Notes under the pieces: model-generated | Told to the model about the DNA's origin: nothing | What the model saw: only the letters and a program-made list of their open reading frames with translations | Databases searched by the model: none | Position numbers and translations under genes: made by a program | Part shown: positions 1 through 9,833 of the stretch, in pieces | Position numbering within the stretch: the stretch's first letter is position 1 | Layout of the letters: every line of letters starts with the position of its first letter | DNA from: Pseudoips prasinana | Lineage: Eukaryota; Arthropoda; Insecta; Lepidoptera; Nolidae | DNA: 64,000 bases | Direction of reading: 5' to 3' | Assembly (NCBI GenBank): GCA_951640165.1 | Contig: OX621263.1 | Span: 5,416,501-5,480,500 of the forward strand

Positions 1-547
1 GTTATGTCTGTCTGTCTGTCTGTCTGTCCGTATGTCACAGCCACTTTTTTCCGAAACTATAAGAGCTGTACTACTGAAACTTGGTAAGTAGATGTATTCT
101 GTGAACCGCATTAAGATTTTTACACAAAAATAGAAAAAGAACAATTATTTTGGGGGGTCGCCATACATAGAACTGAAACTCAAATTTTTTTTTTCATCGT
201 ACCCATAAATGGGGGGTGTCTATGGATAGGTCTTCAAAAATGATATTGAGGTTTCTAATATCATTTTTTTCTTAACTGAATAGTTTGCGCGAGAGACACT
301 TCCAAAGTGGTAAAATGGTTGTCCCCCCCTCTAACTTCTAAAATAAGAGAATAATAAAACTAAAAAAAATATATGATGTATATTACCATGTAAACTAACA
401 ACGAAAATTGGTTTGAACGAGATCTAGCAAGTAGTTTTTTTTTAATACGTCATAAACCGCAATTTTCATTCATTTAATCAACTGAAATACTTGCTGCTAT
501 GGAATCCTACATGTGCGAGTCCGACTCGCACTTGGCCGGTTTTTTTT
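1..547 (+). repeat. Family-A dispersed repeat, copy 1 (5' end outside window)
   Basis: Begins within a run of GTCT units and ends in the palindrome GTGCGAGTCCGACTCGCAC (513-531) followed by TTGGCCGG and a T-run. Nearly the same sequence recurs at 4313-4903 and 35970-36482, with a reverse-strand tail at 15980-16226. No coding capacity is seen. This is a non-coding interspersed repeat common in lepidopteran DNA; I do not assign a class. Confidence 0.75.
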
Positions 548-2040
548 TATTATTCCGTCCTTCAATCCGAGGATATACACTCCTGTATACAAAGAATATC
601 TGACAGTTTCTTTCATGCTCAATCCTTTGACTAAGAACAACAAAGAACTCCAGTATTTCCATAAAACGGCAAAATAAACATGTTTATTTAAATATAACTT
701 GATTATGCAGCCAGCATAATGCATGGTACGACTACAAACATAACACGTTTTGTATTTTATCATTGAGACATGACAAAATACAACACAGGTGAATATTAAT
801 TGCGAAGCCTTCATAGTTCATGCCGCCATTTTATATATGTAAACAATGACTCATAACAACATCAGCGACGAGCGGAAACAACAATTAGTTGTTTTATTTT
901 ATAACCTGACGTTTCATTGTATCAGCTGACAGTCGTCAACTGCCGGACGTAAGGATCTTGGTGGGATATTACTTTTTTTTAGGGACTAGAGCCTCCATCT
1001 TACCTACTGCAACTCCTGGAAGCCAAAAGTAACAAGAGAGGCGGAAAAAAAAATAGAAGTAAATAGTATTTTTCATTTCTCATACTCGGAAAGTAGTGTA
1101 TATTTGATCTGAGTAGAGAGTGGAGGATACTTCTTCCCACCTTTGAGTTGTAAAGACTCATAGTAATAGCTTCCCTCTCTATGGTGGGAATACATTTTAA
1201 AAATATAACTAAATTTGGTTAGCAATTGACTGTAAAAAAGTGCACAACGCCGCTAAAGAGCTTGTCACCGCAAAACGGCCAGTGTGAAATAAAAAAATTA
1301 AGACCCTTTATCTTACGAATATTCGATCAGGTCACGTGACGTGAGTTGAACATTTTTTGCCCATCACAAAAAAGTGCACAACGCCGCAAAAGAAGTTTTC
1401 ACTTCAATAACACTGAGCGGTGACGGTCTGGCTTATCCCGGGGAATCGCTATCTTCCACCCCGCAATGAGTTTAATAAGAAAGAAACGAGGAGTTAAAAG
1501 ATGTATAAAATTTAGTACAGTATAATAGTTAGTATAGTATCATATAGAGATATAATACAATACACATAAAACTCGTTTCAGTTTTGGATGATGGTTTTGC
1601 CTCGATTTTAACCCCTCATTTTAACGGTTCCTATTCACTCTATTGTAACCTGAACTTGTTATAATTATAATTATAAACGAGCGAAATTTGCGTGAAACAA
1701 AAATGAAATGGAAATAACAACGAGGTACAAAACCAAAGCTATCTATTCAGTATGTTTTATTACGATAAAGTCTCTGTATTTAGTAGATATTTTTGTTTAA
1801 TATTGTTATCTTCTCCACACTTCTGCGAAGCGAGCGAGACAGAATAGGTAGCAGAGAACCCTCTTAAATCGCTGTAATACTCGCTTCCGCTTCCACAAAT
1901 TAAGGAGTCTTTACCCGCATACATGACATACCTTATCTCAAGGTTCCCGAATCTTCCAGAAACGAAATGACTTTTATATTTATATTGTTATTAAAAGATT
2001 CCTTTCGTCCTTATATAATTAAATATATTTTTATAATAAG
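548..2040. other. No gene recognised; AT-rich spacer
   Basis: No coherent reading frame is seen. The only internal structure is a short repeated motif, AAAGTGCACAACGCCGC, at about 1237 and 1371, probably remnants of one old element. Confidence 0.5.
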
Positions 2041-2092
2041 TGTTCGGCGAAGTTAAGCATATAGGCACACGGTCAGACTATAGATGGGTGAT
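2041..2092 (+). repeat. 5S-rRNA-derived SINE fragment
   Basis: Contains CGGCGAAGTTAAGCA, then GGTCAGACTATAGATGGGTGA. This is the 3' half of 5S rRNA (internal control region, box C), diverged. It matches better copies at 3785, 21495, 29648 and 62109 (-). Confidence 0.55.
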
Positions 2093-2120
2093 GAACAATA
2101 AACTGTTACAAGCTTGCTAT

Positions 2121-2220
2121 TGTAAGCATCACATAATAATTCAGAACCCAACGTTTATTTACTAATTATTTAATTCTAGATTTGAATAGTATAGATATTT
2201 GGTATTGATACAAATATATA
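2121..2220 (+). mobile_element. Truncated LTR related to the LTRs at 43465 and 47573
   Basis: Starts with the same TGTAAGCATCACATAATAAT as the two intact LTRs and follows them through GATTTGAATAGTAT and GATATTTGGTATT. It has a small internal deletion and loses similarity about 115 LTR bases in. It is an old, 3'-truncated LTR of the same or a sister family. Confidence 0.8.
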
Positions 2221-2441
2221 TTATTACTTTTACAAAATAATGTCGATGTTTCACATCTGCCAGGCGTCCCGTGACGGCTCACATTTTAGTGGCCCAGAAC
2301 GTGACACATTTGGGGTGCATGAAAGGAGCCACCCCGGGTGACTTACCACCACACAAACTCATAAGTGCGGCGCACCCTGGGCAACGGTTAGCGAGAGCCA
2401 ACGCTGACTTGCCAATTCATTCACCACGATGGCAAATTATA

Positions 2442-2498
2442 ATAGGCTATAATTTATAAAGTTTAAATCAAGGTAAACCGCAGGGTACAGCTAGCTAG
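2442..2498 (+). mobile_element. Hel (Helitron-like) 3' end fragment
   Basis: Keeps the subterminal TATAATTTATAAAGTTTAA, a decayed CCGC hairpin and the terminal CTAG (followed by T) seen in complete copies such as 35177-35345. The 5' part is missing. Confidence 0.55.
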
Positions 2499-2510
2499 TA
2501 GATAATAATA

Positions 2511-2795
2511 ATAATACCTTAATATAGACAGAACCGTTGACAATATATAGTAAAAATATTAGACTTAAACTAGATAATTAAACATAATCTCTTGACAATA
2601 ACTTGATACGAGCTGGCTAAATATCAATGCTATAATAAAATAAATTTTATAAATGTTTTCATACAATGTGTACCTAAATATCTGTGTTACTAGAAATAAT
2701 ATATATATGTATACAACTATATTACTACAAACATGTTCTGACTATTTACAAGCCCTTCTTTAAAGTCTACGTGAATAAAAACCTTTTTTATTTTA
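2511..2795 (-). repeat. Dispersed repeat, inverted relative to 62787-63070
   Basis: The reverse complement of 62787-63070 over about 285 bp. Shared landmarks include TTTTTATTCACGTAGACTTT, TAAATAGTCAGAACATG and GTATCAAGTTATTGTCAAGA. No coding capacity; class unknown. Confidence 0.8.
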
Positions 2796-2798
2796 TTT

Positions 2799-2977
2799 TT
2801 TATAATATTATAGAGGCGAAAGTTTATGACTGTGTGAGTGTATATGTTTGTACTTCACGTCTAAACAGCTGTAGCGATTTTAATAAAATTTGGTATGGAG
2901 TTAGCTGACACCCTGGATTAACACATAGGCTATAATTTATAAAGTTTAAAGCGGGCAAAACCGCGGGGCACAGCTAG
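2799..2977 (+). mobile_element. Hel (Helitron-like) element, 'AGGCGAAAGTTT' subfamily
   Basis: Ends with GCGGGCAAAACCGCGGGGCA and CAGCTAG followed by T, i.e. a short hairpin plus CTAG, as in Helitron 3' ends. The interior, AGGCGAAAGTTTATGACTGTGTGAG, is shared with 34640-34866 and (-) 4005-4147. A second partial 3' end follows at 2981-3034. Confidence 0.7.
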
Positions 2978-3044
2978 TAAGCTATAATTTAAAAAGTTTA
3001 AAGATGTTTACTCCGCGGGGCACTGCCAGTTATAGATACTGATA

Positions 3045-3170
3045 ATCGTGTTCATCACACAAATATATCCTGGGTTTCCTAGTAGAGGATCGCACCCACG
3101 ACCTTTGGCGTAGCAATCATGCCAGTCAGAAGTTCAGAACACTATGTCTACGATTAAGTTTAAAAGAATT
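3045..3170 (-). repeat. tRNA-headed SINE fragment
   Basis: Reads on the minus strand as a diverged SINE: the box-B-like segment appears as GAGGATCGCACCCACGACCT on the plus strand, with the shared ATCACACAAATAT motif beside it. Family uncertain (C or E). Confidence 0.5.
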
Positions 3171-3784
3171 ATAAAAGCCTACAATACTTCTGATTATTTA
3201 AGTGACAAAACAGCTTGGGATTGAGTCGCTCTAAATTAACACATTTAAATACAATATAATTTTATGTTAGGAAATAAATATTTAAATAAAAAAAGGATTA
3301 CTACTGAGTTTTCTGGCTGTGTTTCTCAGTAGCTGCCACGTCATGCACTGCACGGTAGGGTAAAAAATATTGACGATTCCACACAAATGTAATATTTTAT
3401 GGAATAAATAAATTTTGAGAAGGTATCCGAGCTGCAATTCTTTTCATACATTTTATCTGCCAACCTTCCCGCTTGCCAGCCTTGACCGCTGGCTCTCACG
3501 ACTTCACCAAAACAACGATGAGTCACTAAGTTATAAGTGCGACAATTTTAGCAGCGCTTTAGTAGGGCTTCAAGACCTTCAAACCGTCAATGGATATTGG
3601 GCAGAATTAACGGAAGACCTTGCTAATGTAATCGCCTTTTGTTGATTAAATTCGTATGATATAAATATATTTGACCTAGTTTGTAAAGATTTATTTAAGT
3701 TAAAGTGATAATAAACTATTTGATTTAAAATTTCTTTAGGCAAGTTTTACTTGGGGAGTTAGCCCACCACTGTACCATTGTAGA
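3171..3784. other. No gene recognised
   Basis: AT-rich. Short open frames around 3341-3645 lack recognisable composition or motifs, and I treat them as chance. Confidence 0.5.
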
Positions 3785-3900
3785 GTTGATGCTCTCAACG
3801 GTCCGTAAGTAATCCGCTAGGTTAAGCAACTAGGCTCGCGGTCAGTCCATAGATGGGTAACCGCCAAAGTGGTTTAATAGTGTGTAGGATGTGTAATTCT
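3785..3900 (+). repeat. 5S-rRNA-derived SINE
   Basis: GGTTAAGCAACTAGGCTCG then CGGTCAGTCCATAGATGGGT and AACCGCC follow the order of the 5S rRNA internal promoter region. The element seems to consist of the 5S 3' half plus an unrelated flank shared with the 21495, 29648 and 62109 copies. Confidence 0.7.
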
Positions 3901-4004
3901 AGCGGTTTTGGCAGTGCACGCCGGAATAGCTCGCAGATGGTAGATTTTTTCCTACTTACTTGACACTTATCGCCATATTTTGGACAATTCACACAATATC
4001 TTTA

Positions 4005-4147
4005 TAACTTGTAGCCTATGTGTTAATCTGAGGTATAAGCTATGTTATTGTAAAGTTTTATTAAAATCCATTGTGTACTTTTTACATAAAAGAGTAACAA
4101 ACATCCATCTATACTTACAAACTTTCGCGTTTATAATATTAGTAGGA
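4005..4147 (-). mobile_element. Hel (Helitron-like) 5' part, 3'-truncated
   Basis: On the minus strand it begins TCCTACTAATATTATAAACG and GCGAAAGTTTG, a 5' TC terminus of the subfamily seen at 55086. Similarity fades before the 3' hairpin. Confidence 0.5.
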
Positions 4148-4312
4148 TTTATAATAAAGGTTAAATTTCTTTCGATGTCGTGTTTTTTCCAACATATACA
4201 TACGTGTTTACGCTTAAATGAATAAGCCAGAACGCCATCAGCGCGCATTTCCCGCCACAAGCGGAAAACTCTTGGCGGAAACAGACCATTATGGCGGGCG
4301 ATGATTCGAGAT

Positions 4313-4903
4313 GTTTTTAGGGTTCCGTAGCCAAATGGCAAAAAACGGAACCCTTATAGATTCGTCATGTCTGTCTGTCCGTCCGTATATCACAGCCACT
4401 TTTTTCCGAAACTATAAGAGCTGTACCTACTTGGTAAGTTGGTGTATTCTTTGAACCGCATTAAGATTTTGACACAAAAATAGAAAAAGAACAATAATTT
4501 TGGGGGGTCGCCATACATACTACTGAAACTCAAAAAAATTTTTTCATCGTACCCATACATGTGGGGTGTCGATGGATAGGTCTTTAAAAATCATATTGAG
4601 GTTTCTAATATCAATTTTGTCTAAACTGAATAGTTTGCGCGAGAAACACTTCCAAAGTGGTAAAATGAGTGCCCCCCCCCCCCCCCCTGTAACTTCTAAA
4701 ATAAGAGAATGATAGAACTAAAAAAAATATATGATGTACATTACCATAGAAACTAACAACGAAAATTGGTTTGAACGAGATCTAGCAAGTAGTTTTTTTT
4801 TAATACGTTATAAACCGCAATTTGCTTTCATTTAATAAACTGAAATACTTGCCGATACGGAACCCTTCATGTGCGAGTCCGACTCGCACTTGGCCGGTTT
4901 TAA
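4313..4903 (+). repeat. Family-A dispersed repeat, copy 2 (most complete)
   Basis: Starts TTTTTAGGGTTCCGTAGCC and ends with the perfect palindrome around GTGCGAGTCCGACTCGCAC (4871-4889), then TTGGCCGGTTTT. The interior matches copies 1 and 3, with a 16-bp C-run at about 4672-4687. Non-coding. Confidence 0.8.
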
Positions 4904-5034
4904 TGTATGTTAATTTGTTCATTCATTGAATTAAAAAGCTTGCGTTTTGCGCAGCAAGTGTTCTAAGGTCGGATATATTACGGGTTTTATGAGATAATTA
5001 TTATATTAATCGAGGGACACTAAGTGGTGTGGCC

Positions 5035-5275
5035 TCGCGCCAAATGTCGATACTAATAAGTGGGGGTATCCCACAAATACGTGGGGGGCGTAAAGGTCGA
5101 CACTAAGGAACGATATCTACCAGAGGTCGGGCAGCAGCTTTCTTCTGAGTACTATGACCATCAAACTGCGATCGCCAACCCGTCTGCCAAGCGTGGCGAT
5201 AATGGCATATCCCCCATGATGATTCTTGGGGGAGGTTTTTGTCTAGCAGTGGATTTCTTATAGCTGTTATGACGA
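5035..5275 (+). mobile_element. RTE-tail: LINE 3' UTR fragment
   Basis: Contains CTATGACCATCAAACTGCGA, CGTCTGCCAAGCGTGGCGAT and GGGGGAGG near the 3' end. The same string of motifs recurs at 6140, 6385, 24105, and on the minus strand at 11592, 15632 and 29930. In better copies it ends in GGCTGATATGATGATG, as in RTE-type LINEs of Lepidoptera. Confidence 0.6.
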
Positions 5276-5357
5276 TATATAATAATTATTATATTATATA
5301 TCACGACTCGCTCGAGAAATTAAAATAAAAAAATATGAACTGTCTGCCAGATAATTA

Positions 5358-5610
5358 TGATAATATCCTCCTAGCCGAATTTCGGCCACAGTGGCGGACA
5401 TATTATAGTGCACAAGTGTGTGCGCAAACACAGGGGCACTTTCTATTCCATCACTCTCATAAGACGATGGGACGACTATCGACACGATCTGAAAGAGGTC
5501 AGGTACAGGACCGACGGCTTAACGTGCTCTCCGAGGCACGGGAGGGGGGATTTAAACCAAGGACCTCGTTATCTGTGGTTGAACACGCTGCCGCTAGACC
5601 AACGAGGTAT
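5358..5610 (-). repeat. SINE-B, internally deleted
   Basis: The minus strand starts with a tRNA-like head (ACCTCGTTGGTCTAGCGGCA) with a decayed box B. It continues through the body (GTGCGCAAACACAGG on plus) to CGGCTAGGAGGA. Compared with the full copy at 7530-7909 it lacks about 100 bp of the middle. Confidence 0.75.
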
Positions 5611-5627
5611 AGCCAGATATATTTTTA

Positions 5628-5878
5628 ATAATAATAATATCTGGGGACAATGTCACACAGATCATCCTAGCCCCAAACTAAGCAAAGCTTGTACTATGGG
5701 TACCAGGCGACGATATACATACTTATATAGATAGATAAATACTTAAATACATAGAAAACATCCATGACTCAGAAACAAATATTCGTGCTCATCACACAAA
5801 TATTTGCACTTACCGGGATTCGAACCCAGGACCACCAGCTTCGTAGGCAGGAGCACTACCAACTAGGCTATGGTAACC
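5628..5878 (-). repeat. SINE-A, full length
   Basis: The minus strand opens with GGTTACCATAGCCTAGTTGG (box A) and has box B as GGTTCGAATCCCGG. It ends with the shared tail CTTTGCTTAGTTTGGGGCTA and a TATTATTATT run. One of six near-complete SINE-A copies in the window. Confidence 0.85.
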
Positions 5879-6139
5879 TTGTATCTATCCTGCGGTTTTC
5901 TCTTTCTTTTTGTAGTATTCTTTTATGTTTACCAACTGTTCTCTTCTCTACATAAATGTTTGTAATGCAGTCTTAGGTTTAGCTTACTAATTAATCTCTT
6001 TGTTAATTACCTATGTGGTGTTTACCTATAAGTGATTGTTACACTGCTACTTGTATCATACTATTAATTGTTATTTATTTTATTTTAAAATCTAGAAAAC
6101 TTTCAGCTAATTAAACTATTATAAGGTTTACATACATGT

Positions 6140-6362
6140 TTAAAAACTGTATGGTGACGGCTAAGAATATCCCGTGGGGAGCGTAGAAATTGTCCCGAGG
6201 GAATACCTACCAGAGAACGGGCAGCAGCGTTTTTCTGTAAACTATGACCATTAAACTGCGATCGCCAAGCCGTCTGCCAAGCGAGGCGATTATGGCATAT
6301 CCCCCTATTCTTGAGGGAGGCTTTTGTCCAGCAGTTGACGTCTTTCGGCTGATATGATGATG
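6140..6362 (+). mobile_element. RTE-tail, first of two adjacent copies
   Basis: ACTATGACCATTAAACTGCG, GCCGTCTGCCAAGCGAGGCG, then GTCCAGCAGTTGACGTCTTT and CGGCTGATATGATGATG. 5'-truncated and non-coding. Confidence 0.65.
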
Positions 6363-6384
6363 ATGATGATGAAAAGGTTGTATG

Positions 6385-6622
6385 TTTAAAAACTGTGTGG
6401 TGACGGCGAAGAATAGCATCACCCCATCTAATCACGTGGGGGGCGTAGAAATCGTTGCAAGGGAATACTTACCAGAGAACAGGCAGCAGCGTTTTTCTGA
6501 GTACTATGATCATTAAACTGCGATCTCCAACCCGTCTGCCAAGCGTGGCGATTATGGCATATCCCCTCATTCTTGAGGGAGGCTTTTGTCTGGCAGTGGA
6601 CGTAATTTGGCTGACATGATAA
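6385..6622 (+). mobile_element. RTE-tail, second adjacent copy
   Basis: Repeats the order of the 6140-6362 copy, with GTGTGGTGACGGCGAAGAAT at its start. Both copies are preceded by GTTTAAAAACTG, so this is a local tandem duplication rather than two independent insertions. Confidence 0.65.
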
Positions 6623-6809
6623 TGTTTATGTTAAGGCCAGTTACAAGTTGTTTAAGGCAGTACAGGCAGACATTAAAATGGTGACGATTAATCGATACAA
6701 TGGTGGTTAACCCTTAATTACGGCAATTTTAATCATGTGACGTTATAATAAGGTCCAAAATCAATGAAACAAAATATGTCAAAGCCTGGTTAAGGGTTAA
6801 TAGTCATAA

Positions 6810-7415
6810 ATAATAATATCCTGGGACATTATTTACACACGGCCTTTTGATTCCAAACTAAGTAAAGCTTGTACTATGGAAATCAGGTAACTGATATATT
6901 ACATACTAGCTGTGTCCCGCGATTTCATCCGCGTTTAACTTTATAAATTGTCACAGCTCCTCCCCCGTAGGTGATAGCGTGATAATACATATGTAGCCTA
7001 TATGTTGACCCGACCTTTTAGTAATATTCATGCAAAATTTGAAGTAAATCCATCCAGTACTTTTTGAGATTAGCCCATACATTAGATTAGATTAGATTAG
7101 GACATACATTCAGACAAACAGATAAACAGACAAAAATTCAAAAAACTATATTTTTGGCTTCGATGTCGATTAAAGATCACACCTCGAGTATCCTTTTAAA
7201 AAAATATTCAATGTACAGTTTTGACTTTCCTACGATTTTATTATATTAATACATATTATACTACTTTTCTTTTGTAAATACATACTTATATAGATAATTA
7301 CACCCAGACTTAGGACAAACAGACATGTTCATGCACACAAATATTTGTTTTGTGTGGGAATCCAACCCACGACTTCTGGCGTGAAAAGCAAGCATTTGCC
7401 AACCACGCTAACAGT
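6810..7415 (-). repeat. SINE-C split by a Hel insertion
   Basis: The 3' tail is at 6810-6905 (CCTGGGACATT, AAACTAAGTAAAGCTTGTAC) and the tRNA-like head at 7246-7415 (AACCCACGACTTCTGGCGTG, reverse of box B). The Helitron-like element at 6906-7245 separates them. Confidence 0.75.
6906..7245 (-). mobile_element. Hel (Helitron-like) element inside SINE-C
   Basis: The minus-strand 3' end is CTAG followed by T, preceded by a decayed CGCG hairpin (CCGCGATTTCATCCGCG on plus). It shares ATTCATGCAAAATTTGAAGT and CAATGTACAGTTTTGACTTT with 31661-31955 and 53726-54042. It contains four ATTAG units at 7078-7099. Confidence 0.7.
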
Positions 7416-7529
7416 AAATAAATTTAAGAAAAGTATTTTTTACACAAGATCTTTTTCACATGTGGAGCGCTCATATTAAAGGGGTCAATGCCAACCCTCT
7501 GGCACGCACTTTGTACATATGGCATGACT

Positions 7530-7909
7530 GCCTCGGTGGTCTAGCGGTAGCGTGTTCACCCGCAGAAAACGAGGTCCTGGGTTCAAATCCCGGGTCGGGC
7601 CAAAAAGTGATTTTGGGACTTTTCTGTAAAAAGAAAAAATTCTCAGCATCAGCCCGAAGTCTGGGAGTTGGCGGTATTATACCCCCGTGCCTCGGAGAGC
7701 ACGTAAAGCCGTCGGTCCTGTACCTGACCTCTTTCCGGTCGTGTCGCATAGGCGTCCCATCGGATCATGAGAGTGATGGAATAGAAAGTGCTCCTGTGTT
7801 TGCGCACACACTTGAGCACTATAATATGTCCCGCGGAGATGGCTAATCTCTGTTGAGACTGGCCGCCGTGGCCGAAATTCGGCTAGGAGGACATTATTAT
7901 TATTATTAC
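7530..7909 (+). repeat. SINE-B, full-length reference copy
   Basis: The tRNA-like head GCCTCGGTGGTCTAGCGGTA includes box A, and box B is GGGTTCAAATCCCGG (7577-7591). The head cannot close a good acceptor stem, so it is not a functional tRNA. The body runs through CTCCGAGGCAC-type sequence to GCCGAAATTCGGCTAGGAGG and an ATT run. About 380 bp, long for a SINE. Confidence 0.85.
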
Positions 7910-7952
7910 ATATGGCAAGCCCTAAACAACTGGTGGGATTTTGTGTTCTGTT

Positions 7953-8139
7953 GGTGTCAACAATTGTTGGTAAACCAAATAAATAAATAAATATCATAAT
8001 TGATTTTGAGCAACCAATTCTGAACAAGTAATCCAACACTTAACTATTCAGTGTGTTGGAAAACTTGTTCAGAATTGGTTGCTCAAAATCAATCATGATA
8101 TTAATTTATTTGTTTGGTTCACCAACAATTGTTGACACC
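7953..8139. mobile_element. Foldback MITE, 187 bp
   Basis: Terminal inverted repeats GGTGTCAACAATTGTTGGT / ACCAACAATTGTTGACACC. The arms stay about 90% complementary for roughly 85 bp (ATTGATTTTGAGCAACCAAT is shared), so almost the whole element is one hairpin. No clear target duplication. Confidence 0.8.
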
Positions 8140-8429
8140 TAGAATCAGAATCAGATTTTTTTGTGAAAGATAGGTATATACCTAAAGAGGTCATAGATAT
8201 AAAATAGTTCGCTATGTTTTGTCTGAGGACAAAAAACAAACGGTCAAACAAACACACACTCACAAATTCTCACTTGCACACACTCACAAACACACACACA
8301 CCCTCACACTACACAAACATTGTAATTAGTAAGCTTCATTTTTACTATATTCATTATTTCATAAAGTTACGTATATATTATATAGTATATTTAGATTAAG
8401 TACATAGTATTGTCAATAATTTGTAATTA

Positions 8430-8618
8430 TCGCCAAGATGTGACCCAGAGGTGAGAGCCTGGTGATCTGTAACACAGGTCTTACCTACTATAGACGCCAG
8501 TCTCTCACAAAGGTATGATAGTTTCTGTATTTCTAGCTCTGTATTTCTTTACATAATACTTGTATGATCACCAAACCTTCGTGAAAGAGATAAATAAATA
8601 CATTATTATTATTATGAT
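8430..8618 (+). mobile_element. Probable LINE 3' end
   Basis: Contains GTGAGAGCCTGGTGATCTGT and ends GAAAGAGATAAATAAATACA plus an ATT run, the tail style of insect non-LTR elements. No coding part. The surrounding 8140-8730 is otherwise featureless. Confidence 0.4.
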
Positions 8619-8730
8619 TAAATTTATACATTATAATATTCATAGAAAATTAACAATACAAATGTCAAAAATTACAAGAACACAACTCTAATAACTATAA
8701 TTTTGTATCGTTTAAAAACTAGTCTATTGT

Positions 8731-8831
8731 ATAGTAGCATTTGTCAATAAGGAGTTTCTGTAGTGCTATTTTAAATTTTATTTAAATTTAAAATAGCACT
8801 ACAGAAACTCCTTATTGACAAATGCTACTAT
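8731..8831. repeat. Perfect 47-bp inverted repeat (7-nt loop)
   Basis: Arms 8731-8777 and 8785-8831 are exact reverse complements (for example ATTTGTCAATAAGGAGTTTC versus GAAACTCCTTATTGACAAAT). The loop is 7 nt. There is no ORF and no obvious TIR-element hallmark; it is young or maintained, since no mismatch has accumulated. Confidence 0.9.
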
Positions 8832-8924
8832 AGTATATCAGTGGCATTATTTGTATATAATCAGGAATTTTATTATATATTCCAGGAGCAATTCGGAAAA
8901 ATCTTTATATGTAATAGTATTTAC

Positions 8925-8982
8925 CTGACAGGCAGCTCTTTTCGCAGGAACATGTACGATTTCCTTTCGCACGCATTGAGAC
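8925..8982 (-). other. Candidate 58-bp exon of an unknown gene
   Basis: On the minus strand a pyrimidine-rich stretch ending TTTTTTCCAG precedes the segment, and CAG followed by GTAAATA closes it: a good acceptor and donor around 58 bp. One frame gives a short Cys-rich peptide with the pattern C-x-C-x3-C. The flanks show none of the repeats catalogued here. It could be chance; no neighbouring exon was found. Confidence 0.25.
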
Positions 8983-9069
8983 CTGGAAAAAAGAAAAATT
9001 AAATTAGAAAAATAAATAAAAGCACCTGTTGTCACGGTCATGTATAGGTGACAAAGAAAAATGTGCCCA

Positions 9070-9298
9070 AGGGGGCTACCGGTTAAGTCGCCATACATCG
9101 TGATAGGAATCGGCGTTCAAATAAACAAAGGTTGAAAATGACTTAATCAATTGTTAAATCGGCTTCGACGTTGTAAATCGATTCCGGAGCATTTATGACG
9201 TCACATGTGCTCATAGAAGCCGATTTAACGAATTATTCATTATTTATTTGAAAGCCGACCACTATCACGATTCTCGGCGACTTAGCCGGTAGCCCCCC
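9070..9298. mobile_element. CRE-MITE copy 1
   Basis: TIRs GGGGGCTACCGGTTAAGTCG and its complement at 9271-9298. The interior has AATCGGCTTC arms around the centre TGACGTCACATGTG (9196-9209). Four copies share this layout (also 15398, 23652, 37219). Confidence 0.85.
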
Positions 9299-9312
9299 AG
9301 CACGCCACAGTC

Positions 9313-9380
9313 ATGCTGGTCAAAGGCCTCCATCAAGAATATCCATAGCTGATGGTATTGAACTGCCCGCATCCAGAACC
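9313..9380 (-). mobile_element. Short RTE-tail fragment
   Basis: ATGCTGGTCAAAGGCCTCCA and CTGCCCGCATCCAG match, in reverse, the coding end and 3' UTR of the RTE-type copies at 54775 and 57050. Confidence 0.45.
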
Positions 9381-9394
9381 ATCTGTCTACAACA

Positions 9395-9645
9395 ATTTAA
9401 TCGCATAAAATAGGAGCCGCTTGTTTTTTTTTTAAGACAACACCCGCACTCCATGGTACCGTCCCAACCATCCAGCGCAAAAGGAGGTCACCGGAGCAGC
9501 ATACCCGCGTTCCCGGAGCTTCCCCATCAGGCACCAAGAGAAGTCCACGGCAGGTAGGTTTAGTCGGTGCAAGTCCGACATACCCACCCGCATACACTTT
9601 TTGCGGGTGGCATGCGTAGGCATTCACCGTGCCTAATCAAAAAAA
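9395..9645 (-). mobile_element. LINE-like fragment, same family as 59290-59510
   Basis: Shares GGAGCAGCATACCCGCGTTC, GGCAGGTAGGTTTAG and CGACATACCCACCCG-type sequence with 59290-59510. Both give short related minus-strand peptides (M-P-x-H-A-x-R-K-K-C), suggesting an old coding end. Class unclear. Confidence 0.5.
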
Positions 9646-9684
9646 AGGGTAGCGTATCCCTGGGTGGTCCCCGCCAATACTTTA

Positions 9685-9833
9685 CAAACATATAACTGAC
9701 TGACACAAATTACATCCAGATTCAGAACAGCTATTTATGGGTATCACAAATAGTTGACCTACGCGGGAATCGAACTCGGGACACGAAGTGGCGAGGCGAC
9801 TATCTTAACCGCTGCGCCACACGTGTTTCGTGA
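9685..9833 (-). repeat. SINE-D
   Basis: The minus strand starts ACACGTGTGGCGCAGCGGTT (tRNA-like, box A), with box B within GAGTTCGATTCCCGCG. It continues to TGTGATACCCATAAATAG and TGGATGTAATTTGTG. The better copy is 57309-57460. Confidence 0.75.

Noticed and set aside
3415..3645. Small plus-strand gene
   Set aside because: No motif, no conserved start context, overlapping frames on both strands equally open.
7078..7099. Telomeric repeat tract
   Set aside because: Four ATTAG units only; not the insect TTAGG array, and located inside a Helitron-like element.
7530..7602. Functional tRNA gene
   Set aside because: Box A and box B are present, but the acceptor stem does not close and the sequence continues into a SINE body that recurs elsewhere; the same applies to all other tRNA-like heads here.
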